In this document: positions 48,698 to 58,892 of the stretch, piece by piece | How positions within the stretch are numbered: the first letter of the stretch is position 1 | Layout of the letters: every line of letters starts with the position of its first letter | Source: JAZKFT01 sp040386335 | GTDB lineage: Bacteria > Bacteroidota > Bacteroidia > Chitinophagales > Chitinophagaceae | Reading direction: 5' to 3' | Length of the DNA stretch: 64,000 nt | NCBI GenBank assembly: GCA_040386335.1 | Contig: JAZKFT010000041.1 | Location: 22,994 to 86,993 of the forward strand | Notes under the pieces: model-generated | What the model saw: the letters and a program-made list of their open reading frames with translations, nothing else | Told to the model about the DNA's origin: nothing | Database searches by the model: none | Translations under genes and position numbers: made by a program

Positions 48698-51600
48698 TTA
48701 CGGTAGCTGTTGAACGAACAGGTCGTAGTTGATATTGAGGGTACTGTTGAGCAGAAATCCGAGTACAAGGCTTTGCAGGATGGTGCGGTCGTTTGCCCCT
48801 CCCTGGTATTTGGTCTTACTGTCCAAATTAATATCCCCTTTAAAATAACCGAATGCCAGGTCGTAATTAATATTTAGTGATACGTTGCCCGGGAAGTCTA
48901 TGACATTAGATTGAATCAATGTACGGTCGTTGGTACCGCCCTGGTATTTTACTTTATTGTCTGTATTTGCATTGCCTGCCCATAGTGCTTTATACGTGGT
49001 ATTGGTGATGGTATTGGTTACCTGGGCCATTTCCAGTCCGTCGTACTGCGGCGTGGCTGGGTTATGCCATATCTGTGCATCGGTCATGGTAGTAAAGTCT
49101 ACCACGCTGCTGCAATTGAAGGTGGTTGCGGGTTTTGGTAATGCTGTCATCGCACCCAGGTGGTTGCGGTGACGTACGGCCACATAGTAATCATCGTTCA
49201 GCAATGAAGGGAAGCGTATGCAACTATTGCCATCGATATCCACAACGGTGCCATCCTGCTGCACGATCGCCGAGCGGGTGCCTAATATTGTTGCAGGATT
49301 ATTCTTATCCCTGAGTTCGATAAAAACCCAGTCTACTGCAGAGGTGCTGGTTCCACTACGGTCAGCAAACATCGTAGAAGGACTGACCACCGTTTGATAA
49401 GCGGGATTGGCGCCATCACCCACTTTGGTGAACAAACCGGAGTAATCTGAATTTAGAGCATAAGGGTCTGCATTAGGTATGTACCGCGTACCGAGCACAC
49501 TGGCATAGGTACTGCTGCGCAGGTTGTCGCGCATGGTAGTTTCCAGGCCGGGCCCGTTGCCCAGAAGAGAACCCTGCAATAATACTTTAACCTGGAGCGT
49601 AACGCTGGTTTGCACGAAAGGCAGGCTAATAGTTTTTGCCTGGCTTGGTACGTTGCCATTATCGCGCACTCTGTAGTCGAATGAGGCAACAATGTTAGGT
49701 CCGTCAACAGGGTCTAAACTTACAAGCAGTGGATCAAAATTATTGTAATTAGTCGGGTGGGTTACGGGCACGCCGTTATAATGCAATGTGCCGTTTGTGG
49801 CGGGATTGAGTATTACTTTCCTTCCTGCCAGGCCCACCGGATACACTCCGTCTTCAGGATCGGAACCTGTAAAGGCCGCAGCAGGTACCGGTACTTTAAT
49901 GGTTGAGCCGGGATTATTCTGCGGAGCTGCGGTATAATCAGCTCCGGCCGGTATTAATTCGATACCGAAATCAAGATTGACCAGATCTGCTCCGCTGGCA
50001 TCCACTGGTGCGCGGATGATCGGTGTGGTAAGCACCCAGTTGGATGGAATGCTTGAAGGAGGTAATGTGCTGCTGCCTAATACGCCTGCAGTGGTGCTCA
50101 GGTAAACCTGGTGATCAGCGCCACGCAAAAAATCATTGAAGCTATAGGTTCCGTTTGCATTTACCGGGGTGCTACCCAGCACTTTGATATTGTTATTATC
50201 AGATGGATCTTTACCCGTGATAACAACATATAGCTGGCCGCCGGCATTAGTGCCCGTTTCTGAGTTTGTAAATATATTACTGAATGTACCTGCGGCACTG
50301 CTGTCAGCATCGTCCCAAACCTTGCCGCTTAATAAAACTGGTGGTTCAGCATGGCAGAATGGCGAAGCCTGGGGATAACTGATGACCACTGAATCGGATG
50401 GGTTTATGGTAAGGCGTATTTTGGAACCCGCCAGGCGGATAGTAGCATTGAGATCATTTACCTGTACCCATTGTCCCATGCTATAGGTCCAGCCCGGCCA
50501 GGCGATTCCATTACCCATACCATCCACAGCTGCGCCTGGGAACAGTACCTGGCCACTGAGTGGCAGATTGGTCAGGGTGCTTACTACTACACCACTGGGG
50601 TTTACCCATTCAAGGGTGGCCAGCATGCCGGTAGTATTGAAATTAGCAGTAGTAGAATAAGTAATATAAGGTGCATCCTGGATACAGACCGAACTTGCAG
50701 TAACATCAATGGTACGGATGCCTGCAAAAGGAAGGGTAATGGTTTTTGAGATGCTTGGCATATTGGCATTGTCGAAAACGGAGTAACCAAATGAGGATGA
50801 CCCATCACCATCTATCGGATCAAAAGCCACCAGTGTGGGATCAAAGCTCGTGATATTTGTAGTGCTATTCACAGCCACGCCGTTATAGAAAACGGTTCCG
50901 TTAGTAGCCGGTTCCAGCCTTACTTTACGGCCACTCAATCCTACAGTATAACCGCCTGGTGCATCTTCTGCGTCAGTGCCCGTAAAGGCGGCAGAAGGAA
51001 CGGTTACCTGGATAGTGGAACCTGGGTTGATTTGCGTACTGGCTGTATAGTCAGCACCCACAGGTGGTTGCTCAACAGCAAAGTTTTGATTGGCAACAAC
51101 ACCAGTTGGCGTTATGGTAATACTTCCGGTTTGGTTGGCAGTATTAGCCACACCACCAAGGTTTACACCAGTATTCACCCAGCCAGTCGGCAGGGAAGCA
51201 GCAGGTGCAGTAGCTCCCTGCAACACACCAGCAGTATTACTGATACGAACAGTATAGGTAGTGCCGCTCACCGCATTGATAAGTGAGTAAGCACCGGTAG
51301 TACCATTCACATCAGAACTGCTCACCACCAAACCACCAGCATCTACCAGGTAGGCAGTTAGGGTAGCAGAGCCAGCCTGGGTGCCCAGGACTTCTGCACC
51401 ATTAACGGTCGCAGTACCATCCACATCGTTCCATACGTTACCGCTGATGGTTAAAGCTGTAAAATTCAATACCGCAGAGCCGGTATTGGCACTCAGTTTA
51501 CCAGCCGCATCACGTGCCTGGAAATTAAAAGTTACAGCCGTCGCGCCATTTACGGCAGGGTCAGCAGTTATTGTTACAGTAGGATTGCCATTGGCATCCG

Positions 51601-54600
51601 TAGGGATATTTAATGCCAGTAAGGCTGTTACATCAGCAGGTGTACCACTATTGTAGGTTGTACCATTAATGACAACACTGGTTGCCCCGGTTGGGAAAGC
51701 AGTAAGACGAATACCCGTTACACCTAATGGGCTGGCAGTAGGATCGGTACTGTTGGCTCCATTGGTAAATGTATTGGCGGGTACGGTAACCTGTACTGTT
51801 CCATTCGGGTTTACAGCACTGTTGGAACCGCTTCCGGCGGTTGGAGGCTGCTCAACAGCAAAGTTTTGATTGGCAACAACACCAGTTGGCGTTACGGTAA
51901 TACTACCGGTTTGGTTGGCAGTATTAGCCACACCACCCAGGTTTACACCAGTATTCGCCCAACCAGTTGGCAGGGAAGCAGCAGGGGCAGTAGCGCCCGG
52001 CAACACACCAGCAGTATTACTAATACGAACAGTATAGGTAGTGCTGCTCACAGCATTGATCAGTGAGTAAGCACCGGTAGTACCATTCACATCAGAACTG
52101 CTCACCACCAAACCACCAGCATCTACCAGGTAGGCAGTTAGGGTAGCAGAGCCAGCCTGGGTGCCCAGGACTTCTGCACCATTAACGGTCGCAGTACCAT
52201 CCACATCGTTCCATACGTTACCGCTGATGGTTAAAGCTGTAAAATTCAATACTGCAGAGCCGGTATTGGCACTCAGTTTACCAGCCGCATCACGTGCCTG
52301 GAAATTGAAAGTGACAGTCGTCGCACCATTTACTGCAGGATCGGCAGTTATTGTTACTGTAGGATTACCATTGGCATCCGTTGGGATATTTAATGACAGT
52401 AAGGCTGTTACATCAGCAGGGGTACCACTATTGTAGGTTGTACCATTAATGACAACACTGGTTGCCCCGGTTGGGAAAGCAGTAAGACGAATACCCGTTA
52501 CACCTAATGGGCTGGCAGTAGGATCGGTACTGTTGGCTCCATTGGTAAATGTATTGGCGGGTACGGTAACCTGTACTGTTCCATTCGGGTTTACAGCACT
52601 GTTGGAACCGCTTCCGGCGGTTGGAGGCTGCTCAACAGCAAAGTTTTGATTGGCAACAACACCAGTTGGCGTTACGGTAATACTACCGGTTTGGTTGGCG
52701 GTATTAGCCACACCCCCCAGGTTTACACCAGTATTCGCCCAACCAGTTGGCAGGGAAGCAACAGGTGCAGTAGCGCCCGGCAACACGCCAGCAGTATTAC
52801 TGATACGAACAGTATAGGTAGTGCCGCTCGCAGCATTAATAAGTGAGTATGCACCGGTAGTACCGTTCACATCTGAGCTGCTCACCACCAAACCACCAGC
52901 GTCTACCAGGTAGGCGGTTAGGGTGGCAGATCCAGCCTCAGTTCCAAGGGTTTCTGAACCATTAACAGTCGCAGTACCATCCACATCGTTCCATACGTTA
53001 CCGCTGATGGTTAATGTCGTAAGGTTCAGCACTGCTGATCCCGTATTGGCACTCAGTTTACCAGCCGCATCACGTGCCTGGAAATTAAAAGTTACAGCCG
53101 TCGCGCCATTTACGGCAGGATCAGCAGTTATTGTTACAGTAGGATTACCATTGGCATCTGTTGGGATATTTAATGCCAGTAAGGCTGTTACATCAGCAGG
53201 GGTGCCGCTATTATAGGTTGTACCATTAATGACAACACTGGTTGCCCCGGTTGGGAAAGCAGTAAGTCGGATACCCGTTACGCCTAATGGGCTGGCAGTA
53301 GGATCGGTACTGTTGGCTCCATTGGTAAATGTATTGGCGGGTACGGTAACCTGTACTGTTCCATTAGGGTTTACAGCACTGTTGGAACCGCTACCAGCAG
53401 TTGGTGGTTGTTCAACAGCAAAATTTTGGTTGGCTACAACACCAGTAGGCGTCAGGGTAATAATACCGGTTTGGTTGGCTGTATTAGCCACACCACCAAG
53501 GTTTACACCAGTATTCGCCCAGCCTGTTGGTAAAGACGCAGCAGGGGCAGCCACACCTACGGCCACACCAGCAGTATTACTGATACGAATCGTATAAGTT
53601 GTGCCACTCACAGCATTGATAAGCGAGTAAGCACCTGTGCTAACATTCACATCAGAACTGCTCACTACTAAGCCACCAGCATCTACCAGGTAGGCAGTTA
53701 GGGTAGCAGAGCCAGCTTCGGTGCCCAGGACTTCTGTACCATTAACGGTCGCAGTACCATCCACATCGTTCCATACATTACCGCTGATGGTTAAAGCTGT
53801 AAGGTTCAACACTGCTGATCCCGTATTGGCACTCAGTTTACCAGCCGCATCACGTGCCTGGAAATTGAAAGTGACAGTTGTCGCACCATTTACTGCAGGA
53901 TCGGCAGTTATTGTTACTGTAGGATTGCCGGTAGCATCCGTTGGGATAATCAATGCCAGTAAGGCTGTTACATTAGCAGGTGTTCCACTATTGTAGGTGA
54001 TACCATTAATGACAACACTGGTAGCCCCGGTTGGGAAAGCAGTAAGACGAATACCCGTTACACCTAATGGGCTGGCAGTAGGATCGGTACTATTGCCACC
54101 ATTGGTAAATGTATTGGCAGGTACGGTAACCTGTAATGTTCCATTCGGGTTTGCAGCACTGTTGGAACCGCTACCAGCAGTTGGAGGCTGCTCTATGGCA
54201 AAGTTCTGATTTGCGAGATTAGCAGCAGGCGTTACGGTAATAATGCCGGTTTGGTTGGCAGTATTAGCCACACCACCCAGGTTGACACCGGTATTGGCCC
54301 AGCCTGCAGGCAAAGAAGCAGCAGGGGCAGTAGCACCCGGCAACACACCAGCAGTATTGCTGATACGTACAGTATAGGTAGTGCCACCCACAGCATTAAT
54401 AAGCGAATAAGCACCGGTGGTACCATTTACATCAGAACTGCTCACTACCAAACCACCAGCATCCACCAGGTAGGCTGTTAGGGTAGCAGAGCCAGCTTCT
54501 GTACCAAGCGTTTCTGAACCATTAACGGTCGCAGTGCCATCCACATCATTCCACACATTACCACTGATGGTTAAACCAGTAAAGTTCAGCACGGCCGTTC

Positions 54601-57487
54601 CAATATTGGCACTGAGTTTACCAGCGGCATCACGGGCCCGAAAACTAAAAGTTACAGTCGTCACACCATTTGATGTAGGATCTGCAGTTATTGTTACTGA
54701 AGGGTTACCATTGCCATCCGTTGAAATATTTAATGCCAGTAAGGCGGTTACATCAGCAGGAGTGCCACTATTATAGGTTGTACCATTAATGACAACACTG
54801 GTAGCGCCGGTTGGGAAAGCAGTAAGACGGATACCCGTTACGCCCAATGGGCTGGCAGTAGGATCGGTACTGTTACCGCCATTAGTAAATGTATTGGCAG
54901 GTACGGTAACCTGTACCGTTCCACCAGGATTTCCTGTACTATTGGAACCGCTACCAGCAGTTGGAGGCTGCTCAACAGCAAAATTTTGATTGGAAAGATT
55001 ACCTGCGGCATTAATAGAAATAGTACCAGTTTGATTACCCGTATTGGCTACGCCACCCAGGTTGACCCCGGTATTGGACCAGCCCGTTGGTAAAGATGCA
55101 GCAGGAGCAGCAGCACCAGGCAAGACACCGGCAGTATTACTGAGACGGATAGTGTAGGCAGTATTACTGGCACCACTCGTAATGGAATAGGCTCCGGTAG
55201 TATTGTTTACGTCTGAACTGCCCACTACCAAACCACCTGCGTCTACCAGGTAGGCCGTTAAAGAGGTCGAACCAGCGTCGGTACCAAAAGCTTCTGCACC
55301 ATTAACCGTTGCGGTACCATCTACATCGTTCCAAACATTTCCGCTGACAGTGATATTGGATACTGTTACCAGGGCGGTATCGCGGCAACCATTGGCATTG
55401 GTCCATATATAACCGTAAGTACCTGTGGCACTATAGCCGGTAATGGTAGTATTAAAAGCACCTGGGGTTGTAATGGTCGAAGTTCCGGGATTGGCCGGAG
55501 ATGAACGAACGGTCCAGGTCCCTGTTTGATTGGGGGCAGTCATAGTTGCACTTCCATTTCTGAATGCAGTAAACGGACCACCTACTTCTGGTTTACTATT
55601 TACAACGAGCGCAGCTGACGTGACAATGTAAGCGGCTGAACTGGTTAGATTAGCAGAAGAATTAGCGGTGACTATGCGGTAGAAATAGCCATTTTGAGCG
55701 GCAGTTATAACACCGGTAGTATAAGTAACCGTATAGTTGCTTGGACTGGCGGTATTTTCAGTTGCAGCGATCAAATCTGTCCACGTACTTCCATCCGGGC
55801 TACTTTGTACTTTGTACCAGGGAAAATCTCCATCAGCCGGAAGAACACCGCTATTAACTGTTGCAGAAATGGTGAGCGTACTTCCTGAGCAAGCCGGGGA
55901 AGCACTAAGAGTTACCGTTGGCACAGCCTGTTTCATTTCAATGTCATCCACTACAAAGTCATTTCCACCGCTTCCTGGTGCAAAGTTTAGCAGTGAAACA
56001 GTCGGGCTGGTATTGGAACTTGTATTAAAAAGGAATGTGCGTTGTTTCCAGGTGTTCCTGCTATAAGTAGCATCAACAGCGCCATTAATATTATCATAGC
56101 CTATCTGACCGGTGCTGTACACCACATTGTTATCAAACTTCAACGCGATATTCGGTAATACACCTGGGTTCGTGCGGTCCTGGTCACCGGAAGGCGGACC
56201 GGCGATCCCTGTCGGGTTATGACAGTTATTACAAATATTACGTACCCAAAGCGATACCTTATAATAGGTATTGGGGGCGAGCCCGCTAAGTGACTGGGTG
56301 AAAATGGTGGCCGGTGCATAAGCGCCATTCACCAGCAACATACCACCCCGTGGTGGCGAAGAAGCAACAATACCATCTGTTGTTGAGCCTGTGTTGTCTG
56401 CGAATAAAGGGTTTCCCAACGCGGTGTTTGCCGCCCCGGTATGGTCGGATATAACATCCCAACCTCCGGCAATACCAACACTATTAGCACCTCCACCGGC
56501 AGCAGAATAAAACACGCTGTTTGCAGGAGTAGGTGATGTCGTAAAATTTTGCGTAGTTGGTGCGGTAGTTGGAGGCGTATTTCTTGTATCAGCTGTTGTT
56601 TGTAATACTACTGAATATTCACCGTCATTTACCGCGGTCTGCCTTACGAAGTCAAAACCTGATACACCACCAAGGGTGTTGGAATACTTGGTGGTTACAG
56701 CTGTGCCAAATGTTCCGTTACTGGCCGCTGTAAAAAGGTTGGCGTTGGCTACCGGGGGATTGGCAGTTGTAATAGAAGTTTGCTGTACCTCCACATTGAG
56801 TGCTGGCAACGTGTACACATAATCAATTGTACCGCCCGGTTGCCTGAATTTAATCGTTCCGCCACCGAGATTTACAACACTGCCATTAGCTGCTGTAATA
56901 GTTACATTAAAAACAGCCTGTATCATTAACCCGGCTTGCCCGGGTTTGTCTGTAGATGAAAGCGTGCCGCCCAGGATACTGGGACTATTAGTGGCTCCGG
57001 CGCCAAGACAGAACGTTATTACACCTGCGTTAATGGAGGCATCATCAGTCGCATCAACAGCATCCGTCCAGCTACCAGTAAGGTTTGCTGTATTATCTGT
57101 AGCGCCACCTGAATAAATAAGGTCTCTTGCAGTTAATGATTTGAGCGTTCCAGCTACATAACTTGTCCCTAGGGGTACTGGCTTTACATAACTAAAACGC
57201 GGGATTACGGTGGTGCCTGATGCAGGACAACCACCAAGACCGTTATCGTCACTAACGGTTGATCCTCCATTATTAATATTAATCAGGCACGCAACCGTAA
57301 CCACATCACCATTTTGTATTGTGGTACCCTGGTTGAGCCTGGCCGGCACCCAATACCGTTGATTAATTGTAGACCAACAAGGCAGTTGGGTAGTGGTAGT
57401 CTGGGAAAAAACGGGAACGTAATTGGCAATTAACAGCAGGAGCAGGGTGTAGGAGATACCCGTCTTCTTTAGCAGATTTTTTAGCAT
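48698..57487 (-). CDS. Giant repeat surface protein (2929 residues)
   Basis: Signal peptide MLKNLLKKTGISYTLLLLLI with cleavage after FSQ. N-terminal ~500 residues: beta-rich adhesin-like part and a jelly-roll CBM-like domain (NTYYKVSLWVRNICNNC to FVVDDIEM). Residues ~560-700: Ig-like linkers. Residues ~710-2140: six ~260-residue repeats, each an SdrD-B-like domain (ISGNVWNDVDGTATVNG) followed by a second Ig-like domain (TAGSGSNS, TVPANTFT, GVTGIRLTAFPTG). Then two variant Ig pairs and another SdrD-type domain. The final ~300 residues are the dockerin-like module (GNANTDNKVKYQG, GDINLDSKTKYQG, ending YDLFVQQLP). No T9SS type A/B domain. Likely a secreted or surface stalk protein. The six repeats are exactly 780 bp each at DNA level. 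Confidence 0.9.
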   Translation of the reverse strand: MLKNLLKKTGISYTLLLLLIANYVPVFSQTTTTQLPCWSTINQRYWVPARLNQGTTIQNGDVVTVACLININNGGSTVSDDNGLGGCPASGTTVIPRFSYVKPVPLGTSYVAGTLKSLTARDLIYSGGATDNTANLTGSWTDAVDATDDASINAGVITFCLGAGATNSPSILGGTLSSTDKPGQAGLMIQAVFNVTITAANGSVVNLGGGTIKFRQPGGTIDYVYTLPALNVEVQQTSITTANPPVANANLFTAASNGTFGTAVTTKYSNTLGGVSGFDFVRQTAVNDGEYSVVLQTTADTRNTPPTTAPTTQNFTTSPTPANSVFYSAAGGGANSVGIAGGWDVISDHTGAANTALGNPLFADNTGSTTDGIVASSPPRGGMLLVNGAYAPATIFTQSLSGLAPNTYYKVSLWVRNICNNCHNPTGIAGPPSGDQDRTNPGVLPNIALKFDNNVVYSTGQIGYDNINGAVDATYSRNTWKQRTFLFNTSSNTSPTVSLLNFAPGSGGNDFVVDDIEMKQAVPTVTLSASPACSGSTLTISATVNSGVLPADGDFPWYKVQSSPDGSTWTDLIAATENTASPSNYTVTYTTGVITAAQNGYFYRIVTANSSANLTSSAAYIVTSAALVVNSKPEVGGPFTAFRNGSATMTAPNQTGTWTVRSSPANPGTSTITTPGAFNTTITGYSATGTYGYIWTNANGCRDTALVTVSNITVSGNVWNDVDGTATVNGAEAFGTDAGSTSLTAYLVDAGGLVVGSSDVNNTTGAYSITSGASNTAYTIRLSNTAGVLPGAAAPAASLPTGWSNTGVNLGGVANTGNQTGTISINAAGNLSNQNFAVEQPPTAGSGSNSTGNPGGTVQVTVPANTFTNGGNSTDPTASPLGVTGIRLTAFPTGATSVVINGTTYNSGTPADVTALLALNISTDGNGNPSVTITADPTSNGVTTVTFSFRARDAAGKLSANIGTAVLNFTGLTISGNVWNDVDGTATVNGSETLGTEAGSATLTAYLVDAGGLVVSSSDVNGTTGAYSLINAVGGTTYTVRISNTAGVLPGATAPAASLPAGWANTGVNLGGVANTANQTGIITVTPAANLANQNFAIEQPPTAGSGSNSAANPNGTLQVTVPANTFTNGGNSTDPTASPLGVTGIRLTAFPTGATSVVINGITYNSGTPANVTALLALIIPTDATGNPTVTITADPAVNGATTVTFNFQARDAAGKLSANTGSAVLNLTALTISGNVWNDVDGTATVNGTEVLGTEAGSATLTAYLVDAGGLVVSSSDVNVSTGAYSLINAVSGTTYTIRISNTAGVAVGVAAPAASLPTGWANTGVNLGGVANTANQTGIITLTPTGVVANQNFAVEQPPTAGSGSNSAVNPNGTVQVTVPANTFTNGANSTDPTASPLGVTGIRLTAFPTGATSVVINGTTYNSGTPADVTALLALNIPTDANGNPTVTITADPAVNGATAVTFNFQARDAAGKLSANTGSAVLNLTTLTISGNVWNDVDGTATVNGSETLGTEAGSATLTAYLVDAGGLVVSSSDVNGTTGAYSLINAASGTTYTVRISNTAGVLPGATAPVASLPTGWANTGVNLGGVANTANQTGSITVTPTGVVANQNFAVEQPPTAGSGSNSAVNPNGTVQVTVPANTFTNGANSTDPTASPLGVTGIRLTAFPTGATSVVINGTTYNSGTPADVTALLSLNIPTDANGNPTVTITADPAVNGATTVTFNFQARDAAGKLSANTGSAVLNFTALTISGNVWNDVDGTATVNGAEVLGTQAGSATLTAYLVDAGGLVVSSSDVNGTTGAYSLINAVSSTTYTVRISNTAGVLPGATAPAASLPTGWANTGVNLGGVANTANQTGSITVTPTGVVANQNFAVEQPPTAGSGSNSAVNPNGTVQVTVPANTFTNGANSTDPTASPLGVTGIRLTAFPTGATSVVINGTTYNSGTPADVTALLALNIPTDANGNPTVTITADPAVNGATAVTFNFQARDAAGKLSANTGSAVLNFTALTISGNVWNDVDGTATVNGAEVLGTQAGSATLTAYLVDAGGLVVSSSDVNGTTGAYSLINAVSGTTYTVRISNTAGVLQGATAPAASLPTGWVNTGVNLGGVANTANQTGSITITPTGVVANQNFAVEQPPVGADYTASTQINPGSTIQVTVPSAAFTGTDAEDAPGGYTVGLSGRKVRLEPATNGTVFYNGVAVNSTTNITSFDPTLVAFDPIDGDGSSSFGYSVFDNANMPSISKTITLPFAGIRTIDVTASSVCIQDAPYITYSTTANFNTTGMLATLEWVNPSGVVVSTLTNLPLSGQVLFPGAAVDGMGNGIAWPGWTYSMGQWVQVNDLNATIRLAGSKIRLTINPSDSVVISYPQASPFCHAEPPVLLSGKVWDDADSSAAGTFSNIFTNSETGTNAGGQLYVVITGKDPSDNNNIKVLGSTPVNANGTYSFNDFLRGADHQVYLSTTAGVLGSSTLPPSSIPSNWVLTTPIIRAPVDASGADLVNLDFGIELIPAGADYTAAPQNNPGSTIKVPVPAAAFTGSDPEDGVYPVGLAGRKVILNPATNGTLHYNGVPVTHPTNYNNFDPLLVSLDPVDGPNIVASFDYRVRDNGNVPSQAKTISLPFVQTSVTLQVKVLLQGSLLGNGPGLETTMRDNLRSSTYASVLGTRYIPNADPYALNSDYSGLFTKVGDGANPAYQTVVSPSTMFADRSGTSTSAVDWVFIELRDKNNPATILGTRSAIVQQDGTVVDIDGNSCIRFPSLLNDDYYVAVRHRNHLGAMTALPKPATTFNCSSVVDFTTMTDAQIWHNPATPQYDGLEMAQVTNTITNTTYKALWAGNANTDNKVKYQGGTNDRTLIQSNVIDFPGNVSLNINYDLAFGYFKGDINLDSKTKYQGGANDRTILQSLVLGFLLNSTLNINYDLFVQQLP
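51060..55370 (-). repeat. Six 780-bp coding repeats
   Basis: Equivalent landmarks (e.g. the codons for AYLVDAGGLVV) recur every 780 bp at about 51338, 52118, 52898, 53678, 54458 and 55238. The inner copies (51.3-53.4 kb) are the most alike, with many stretches of over 100 nt nearly identical, while the copy nearest the N-terminus is most diverged. This pattern points to repeated unequal crossover or gene conversion in the centre of the array. Confidence 0.95.
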
Positions 57488-57632
57488 TGGTAATTAATTT
57501 AGGTTGATTAGGTATTAGGCAGTCGTAGCCACATACCAGTCACATTTCAATACTGGGTACAAGACATACCAATACTGAAAGCACCTGGCGGGCTTCAAAA
57601 GAAAATGGAAATAGGTTGAAAAGAATGTGCTT

Positions 57633-57694
57633 ATTATTTCCTTATACTGGTATTATACGGAAATAATGCAAATGATATTTAAAATAAATATCAT
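57633..57694. promoter_or_regulatory. Adjacent palindromes before the giant gene
   Basis: Palindrome 1 (57633-57666) and palindrome 2 (57672-57694, 10-bp arms with a 3-nt loop) lie 150-210 bp upstream of the start codon on the minus strand. They could be operators or RNA hairpins; nothing shows which. Confidence 0.45.
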
Positions 57695-58469
57695 GCTTCG
57701 CCAGGGCGAATGATACCAAGTAAAATGTAATTTTTTTTCATTGTTGCAGGTTTAGATTATCAGGTATGTGTTATGGTGTGTTCGACTTTATTAAAATGGT
57801 AATTAGTTTATACCCGGACGATAATGAATTAACTGCCATTAGGGAAACAGTTGGTCCATTACACGCATTCGGAGCAATAAAATAGAGGATTTAGTATGGT
57901 ACCTGGAAAAGAAGAAATGCATGAGACGGGAACTATCAAATAAGGTATTCCGACACGCAAAGATTTTGAAACCAGGTTAATTTTAACAAATGTAATAGTG
58001 ACACTTTCAAATCCAAAATTAATTTTTTTTAAAATGGGGTTAAACAACCTGATTCATAGTAATTCCTGCTATTTTAAAAATATGTTTCCGTAATCCGTAA
58101 ATCAAAACAGCATTTTCCCGAAATAAGATGCAAAAACAGGCAGTTTAGTTTGCAAACCCAATCATCAAGACCAGTTTATGCGGCCTATGTACGAATTGTA
58201 TTGAAATTTGGATTTATGATGGTTAAGTGTTCGAAAATAAAATGACGATTCGCCATGTTAGATTGTCGAAAAGTCGCTGGTTTACCTGGTTTGGTACTTA
58301 CAATAAAGGAATTCCCACCCAAGGGTTTGCTTCTTTTTCGAGCATGCCTGGTCCAGTATTGGAGCTATGCTCCCCAATCTCAAGTAACTTCTTGTATGAT
58401 TCGTGTTAATGGTTGAGAACCTCATACGCATTAATAACAATTGCCAGTTTTGTGTTTTTATCCTTCTGG

Positions 58470-58525
58470 AGCTGTTTTCAGCGTTGATGCCGATATGATT
58501 TTATTGACGCCAGTGGTACCTTGTA
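58470..58525 (-). pseudogene. Possible short relic of the small T9SS-sorted protein gene
   Basis: About 50 nt (starting TGGAGCTGTTTTCAGCGTTG) align at roughly 70% with the INTGNSFNKIN-coding part of the intact gene at 44.1 kb. Its location beyond the terminator of the third large gene fits the cassette order. The match is short, so this is tentative. Confidence 0.4.
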
Positions 58526-58598
58526 GTTATGATGTCGGCAACTTCTCCCCGCGGTCTTATCACTCATAAAGGTCGCAGAATGCACATTAAAATGAAAA

Positions 58599-58622
58599 GC
58601 CAACCAGTAGAAACTGGCCGGC
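58599..58622 (-). terminator. Intrinsic terminator, 3' region copy B
   Basis: Minus strand GCCGGCCAGT / ACTGGTTGGC (10 bp, two G-U) with TTCT loop, followed by TTTTCATTTT. It ends the transcript of the third large gene ~270 nt past its stop. Confidence 0.8.
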
Positions 58623-58892
58623 ATACCTAAATTAATAAAACCTAAATTAAAATAAATGGAAGTGCCACTTGAGTGGCGGTGAACAATCAATGTTGTTCGC
58701 CACTCTCTTAGCGGTTCTTCTCTTATATAATAAATATTTGAGCTTTTTCAGTTCCGCAGTGTAAAATCCGTAGTAAGTGAGGCCCTTACTCCGGAGAAGT
58801 TTCCAGATCTTTTGTTGAATGGTTAGATTATCCCGCCGGAATGCAACGTGCATACCGGCGGGTGGTGGAATTGAATTGTTTTTTTTCTTTTT
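58623..58892 (-). ncRNA. Structured, duplicated 3' untranslated region (copy B)
   Basis: Nearly identical to copy A (48434-48697), including the second hairpin and the palindrome at 58832-58862. The same untrusted 68-codon frame is present (58647-58853). Identity continues into the coding region for the shared C-terminal module, so ~1.2 kb (58599-59803 versus 48410-49605) is one duplication. Confidence 0.5.
58832..58862. repeat. GC-rich palindrome, copy 3
   Basis: Same 8-bp arms and inner ATGCA / TGCAT as copy 2, ~30 nt past the third large gene's stop. Confidence 0.9.

Larger units (their letters stand above)
57488..58598. other. 1.1-kb gene-free region upstream of the giant gene
   Basis: No gene seen. 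Two adjacent perfect/near-perfect hairpins lie at 57633-57666 (TTATTTCC / GGAAATAA arms) and 57672-57694 (ATGATATTTA / TAAATATCAT). Both are upstream of the giant gene's start and could be control sites. The rest is A/T-rich. At ~58470-58525 a short stretch resembles the CTD-coding part of the small T9SS protein (see separate entry). Confidence 0.55.

Noticed and set aside
48641..49610. Diversity-generating retroelement (variable 3' end with template copy)
   Set aside because: The duplicated gene ends look superficially like template/variable repeats, but no reverse transcriptase is present in the window and differences are not biased to adenine positions as far as I could see.
51381..54989. 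Many plus-strand open frames of 60-120 codons across the giant repeat gene
   Set aside because: They are antisense shadows of the 780-bp repeats, recur with the repeat period, and show no start context or domain.
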